Assembly: GCF_000699445.3 (NCBI RefSeq)
Contig: NC_067202.1
Span: forward strand, 13,421,924-13,485,923
Length of the DNA stretch: 64,000 bases
Reading direction: 5' to 3'
From: Schistosoma haematobium
Taxonomy: Eukaryota; Platyhelminthes; Trematoda; Strigeidida; Schistosomatidae
Shown: positions 62,786 to 64,000 of the stretch, in pieces
How the letters are laid out: every line of letters begins with the position of its first letter
Numbering within the stretch: the first letter of the stretch is position 1
Program-made: the position numbers and the translations under genes
Notes under the pieces: generated by a model
Database searches by the model: none
Seen by the model: the letters and a program-made list of their open reading frames with translations, nothing else
What the model was told of the DNA's origin: nothing

Positions 62786-64000
62786 CTAAATACTGAAATG
62801 TAGATAGAAAGCCAGAAATGTTAAAAGTAACTTCAGCAATTTTTCAGTCATAATAATAATGATAGAATTAAAACTTAGTAGTGAAGTTATGTCGAATATT
62901 TTGCTATGAAAATGGTGTAAAGTATAAATAATCAAATTGAAACTTTCGTACTTTCAATATAGCTCTGATTTTATAATAAACGCCCTCTAGGCAACCTAAA
63001 TTTTGTGGTTTTGATCCTCATTGGTATATTGGATTCGCAATACCATTACAATGTCACCTAATTTAATTGAGTATTTGATGTAAACTATTAAAAGAAAATT
63101 GGTTTTCATGGATAGGCAATAAGTATCTTATTCAAGTGATAAATTAAGAAGAGTTGGACAATCCCTTTGAATGAAAAATCTGAAGTTACATTTACCCAAG
63201 AATAACAAAACAGAACCTTGAAATGATATCTTCGGAATTGCGGGCAGTCCAGTGCTTTTTTGATAATACTTTACGAAATAACTAAATTGAACATAACAGT
63301 TCTTCGATGTTCCTGTTCATTCATCCTTAAACCAAATTCAATGTTTCTTTATGCTGATTACTAAGACTTAACAACGGGCACAGAAATGTAACTGCACCGA
63401 TTTGCATTCACATCTCAATCAGAATTGTACCGTTTCGGGCACTTTTTCATTTCCAGATGACTTGTTTTCCTTCTCGATTTAGACCTGTTTGAAATGGACA
63501 CACAGTTTGTGTTACAACACAACTTAATGCAGGTAACTCACAAACGCTTTGCACCCTATAAAAGTAGAGTAGTCTGATCTATTTGAATAATTGGTGATTC
63601 GTTGGTCCTGCAATCAAACCGAATAGTGACATTTTGGTCGTTGAATTCCTCTTGATCAACTTATACTGTAACTAAAATAATATATGTGTGCACTTTGGGT
63701 AGGGACTGTAGATAATACTTATATTTGAAGTTTGACTACGCTCTAACCAGCAACATTTATAATCAGAATGTGCCAACTCAGTTTAGTTGAAAGACAGAAG
63801 TGAATAATTCCGAATGTATATTTGATGGGTTATCAATTTATCGAGAATTGATCAATCAAAGCTGGCTTGTAGTCACAGGGAAATGAGGACCCCAACATAA
63901 TCATTCGTGATCGTATGCGAATGAATGACTAATGGCCTTCGACTATTACAGTCAATTAAATCTAATGCGGTTAGTGACGAAGACCTACAGAGCTATTGTT

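Larger units (their letters stand above)
58501..64000. other. AT-rich stretch, mostly unannotated
   Basis: Apart from the SINE fragment near 59.9 kb, the hammerhead-like motif near 62.0 kb and the dispersed repeat at 62.3-62.8 kb, nothing is recognisable. Open frames at plus 59592-59921 (overlapping SINE-derived sequence), plus 60510-60713 and plus 61885-62073 lack support. Confidence 0.5.

Overview
The window looks like nuclear DNA of a blood fluke (Schistosoma sp., species not determinable by eye). The reasons are eukaryotic splice signals everywhere, AT-rich non-coding DNA, RTE-clade (SR2-like) retrotransposon remnants, and tRNA-derived SINEs that carry hammerhead-ribozyme sequence as the schistosome SM-alpha family does. 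There are no bacterial-style operons. Most short open frames are chance frames, many of them opened only by GTG or TTG.

The left 36.8 kb looks like two nested satellites. A ~1.39 kb monomer is repeated from 1 to 15750 (a 419 bp partial copy plus 11 full copies). A ~5.64 kb unit then follows from 15751 to 36762: a ~4.23 kb segment alternating with single monomers, four segments in all, the last one ending at unique sequence. Reading splice sites on the minus strand gives a different picture. The 4.23 kb segment holds seven exons of 69, 93, 66, 276, 261, 15 and 54 nt. The 1.39 kb monomer holds one 48 nt exon between a strong polypyrimidine/CAG acceptor and a CAG|GTGAGT donor. Every one of these exons is a multiple of three, enters and leaves in phase 1, and is open in that phase. 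A first exon at 37338-37386 supplies an ATG and a signal-peptide core and leaves in phase 1. It joins the first repeated exon to give a textbook signal peptide, and a TATA-like box lies about 40 nt upstream.

The simplest reading is one very large secreted-protein gene on the minus strand. It would consist of a signal peptide, four near-identical modules of ~278 residues each followed by one 16-residue peptide, then a tail of at least 11 more identical 16-residue peptides running off the left edge. The 'satellites' would be its exon-intron units. Because all exons are phase 1-1, unequal crossing-over or exon skipping changes protein length without breaking the frame, as in schistosome micro-exon genes (MEGs) and polymorphic mucins (SmPoMuc). 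In the second and third modules from the left, the acceptor of the first exon has decayed from CAG to CGG, so that exon is probably skipped there.

The right 26.6 kb (37.4-64 kb) is mostly unannotatable non-coding DNA. It contains inverted-repeat arms at 42-44 kb interrupted by an LTR-like insertion with TATA and AATAAA signals, two degraded RTE fragments (46.9-47.8 and 49.9-50.2 kb), a 380 bp direct duplication 1.54 kb apart (48.7 and 50.2 kb), three SINE copies or fragments (49.6, 58.3, 59.9 kb), a CAGT microsatellite, and a dispersed ~500 bp repeat present at 48.1 and 62.3 kb.
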